Assembly: GCF_050948215.1 (NCBI RefSeq)
Contig: NW_027488819.1
Location: forward strand, 124,001 to 188,000
Source: Halictus rubicundus
Taxonomy: Eukaryota > Arthropoda > Insecta > Hymenoptera > Halictidae
Reading direction: 5' to 3'
DNA length: 64,000 nucleotides
The notes beneath the pieces are model-generated. The model was not told the DNA's origin and did not search any database. It saw only the letters and a list, made by a program, of their open reading frames with translations. The translations under genes were made by a program, and so were the position numbers. Of the stretch, positions 63,001 to 64,000 are shown piece after piece. Position 1 is the stretch's first letter. The number at the start of each line of letters is the position of its first letter.

Positions 63001-64000
63001 ATCCTCTATCCTATGCTATCCTCTATCCTATCCTATCCTCTATCCTATCCTATCCTCTATCCTATCCTACCCTCTATCCTATCCTATCGTATCCTCTATC
63101 GTATCCTATCCTCTATCCTATCCTATCCTCTATTATATCCTATCCCCTATACTATCCTATCCTCTATCCTACCCTATCCTCTATCCTATCCTATCCTCTA
63201 TCCTATCCTATCCTCTATCATATCCTATCCTCTATCCTATTCTATCCTCTACCCTATCCTATCCTCTATCCTATCCTATCCTCTATCCTATCCTATTCTC
63301 TATCCTATCCTATTCTCTATCCTCTGTCCTATCCTATCCTCGATCCTATCCTATCCTCTATCGTATCCTATCGTCTATCCTATCATATCCTCTATCTTAT
63401 CCTATCCTCTATACTATCCTATCCTCTATCCTATCCTATCCTCTATCCTATCCTATCCTCTATCATATCCTATCCTCTATCCTCTCCTATCCTCTATCCT
63501 ATCCTATCCTCTATCCTATCCTACCCTCTATCCTCTATCCTATCCTACCCTCTATCCTATCCTATCCTCTATCCTATCCTATCGTATCCTCTATCGTATC
63601 CTATCCTCTATCCTATCCTATCGTATCGTCTATCGTATCCTATCCTCTATCCTATCCTATCCTATCCTCTATCCTATCCTATCCTATCCTCTATCATATC
63701 CTATCCTCTATCCTATCCTATCCTCTATCCTATCTTATCCTCTATCTTATCCTATCCTCTATCCTATCCTATCATCTATCCTATCCTATCCTCTACAATA
63801 TCGTATCCTCTATCATATCCTTTTCTCTTTCCTATAATATCATCTATCCTATCGTATCCTCTATCATATCCTTTCCTCTTTCCTATAATATCATCTATCC
63901 TATCGTATCCTCTATCTTATCCTATCCTCTATCCTATCCTATCATCTATCCTATCCTATCCTCTATCCTATCCTATCCTCTATCATATCCTATCCTCTAT
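60017..64000. repeat. Block W, copy 2, cut by the window end
   Basis: Second copy of 56040-60016. It carries the extra 272 bp: the run TATCATATCC, two monomers and CTATGC occurs at about 60537 and again at about 60809. The first of these is followed by V-block sequence (ATG 60571), which copy 1 lacks. The window ends inside this copy, so its true length is unknown. Confidence 0.88.

Larger units (their letters stand above)
1..64000 (+). repeat. 17 bp satellite array, (TATCC)3TC, spanning the whole window
   Basis: Every stretch of the window reads as tandem copies of TATCCTATCCTATCCTC or a close variant. Most copies differ by zero to three substitutions. The commonest variants are TATCATATCCTATCCTC, TATCCTATCTTATCCTC and TATACTATCCTATCCTC. 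All copies lie in the same orientation; I saw no segment where GGATA-type sequence appears on the + strand, so there is no inversion. The + strand is made of C, T and A, with G only in rare variants (TATCG, TATGC, TGTCC, TCGATCC, CCGATCC). No unique sequence, transposon fragment or gene interrupts the array, and neither edge is reached. Array identity is certain from the sequence; chromosomal location and host are not. Confidence 0.98.

Noticed and set aside
1..64000. CRISPR array
   Set aside because: Repeats are contiguous 17 bp units with no unique spacers of constant length and no cas genes.
1..64000. Telomere repeat tract (the - strand GGATA and TAGGATAGG resemble TTAGG-type repeats)
   Set aside because: The pentamer order differs from known TTAGG, TTAGGG and TTAGGC repeats, the unit is a 17-mer with a TC cap, it is heavily mutated into higher-order blocks, and no chromosome end is visible.
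1..64000. Human-type satellite II/III (GGAAT/CATTC)
   Set aside because: Composition is similar but the base order is GGATA, which is not a rotation of GGAAT, and the 17 bp period is different.
1..64000. Coding or RNA genes on the - strand
   Set aside because: TAG occurs in every monomer in rotating frames, so no long frame is open, and no tRNA- or rRNA-like sequence is present.

Overview
The whole 64 kb window is one unbroken satellite array. I find no protein gene, RNA gene, mobile element, CRISPR array, promoter or non-repetitive base anywhere in it, and both window edges lie inside the array. The basic monomer on the + strand is 17 bp, TATCCTATCCTATCCTC, which is three TATCC pentamers plus TC. 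All copies run head to tail in one orientation. The + strand is almost free of G; the - strand is GGATA-rich. An array of this size and layered structure points to heterochromatic DNA (pericentromeric, subtelomeric, or a B or sex chromosome) of a eukaryote in a long-read assembly. The sequence gives no basis for naming the species.

Many long + strand reading frames exist, the longest about 2,061 codons, but they are arithmetic by-products. The monomer has no stop on the + strand, and 17 is not a multiple of 3. All three frames therefore read the same 17-residue cycle, rich in L, I, S, Y and P. ATGs and stops occur only where variant monomers create ATGC, TATAA, CTAAC or CTAG. I annotate no CDS.

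Above the monomer is a mosaic higher-order structure, traceable through rare variant monomers. Layout: 1-6.56 kb, overlapping duplications at offsets 2080, 899 and 780 bp. 6.56-8.57 kb, two tandem 1006 bp units. 8.57-14.04 kb, a mixed block with partial copies at 1873 and 2480 bp. 14.04-16.81 kb, a 1416 bp duplication. 15.56-27.55 kb, two nearly identical ~6 kb units back to back. 27.55-29.70 kb, a transition where a new four-monomer variant (cassette A') first appears. 29.70-42.27 kb, four copies of block X. 42.27-46.39 kb, a block with two V markers. 46.39-56.04 kb, three copies of block Y and two of block Z. 56.04-64.00 kb, two copies of a ~4 kb block W, the second cut by the window edge.

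The region is best read as a record of repeated unequal exchange or segmental amplification. The useful observations are the array architecture, the ordered divergent cassettes, the CpG doublets fixed in 22 bp units, the 5 bp step in monomer length, the left/right change near 27.6 kb, and the strong strand asymmetry. Block boundaries were read by eye and are usually good to about 30 bp, because the flanking monomers are identical.
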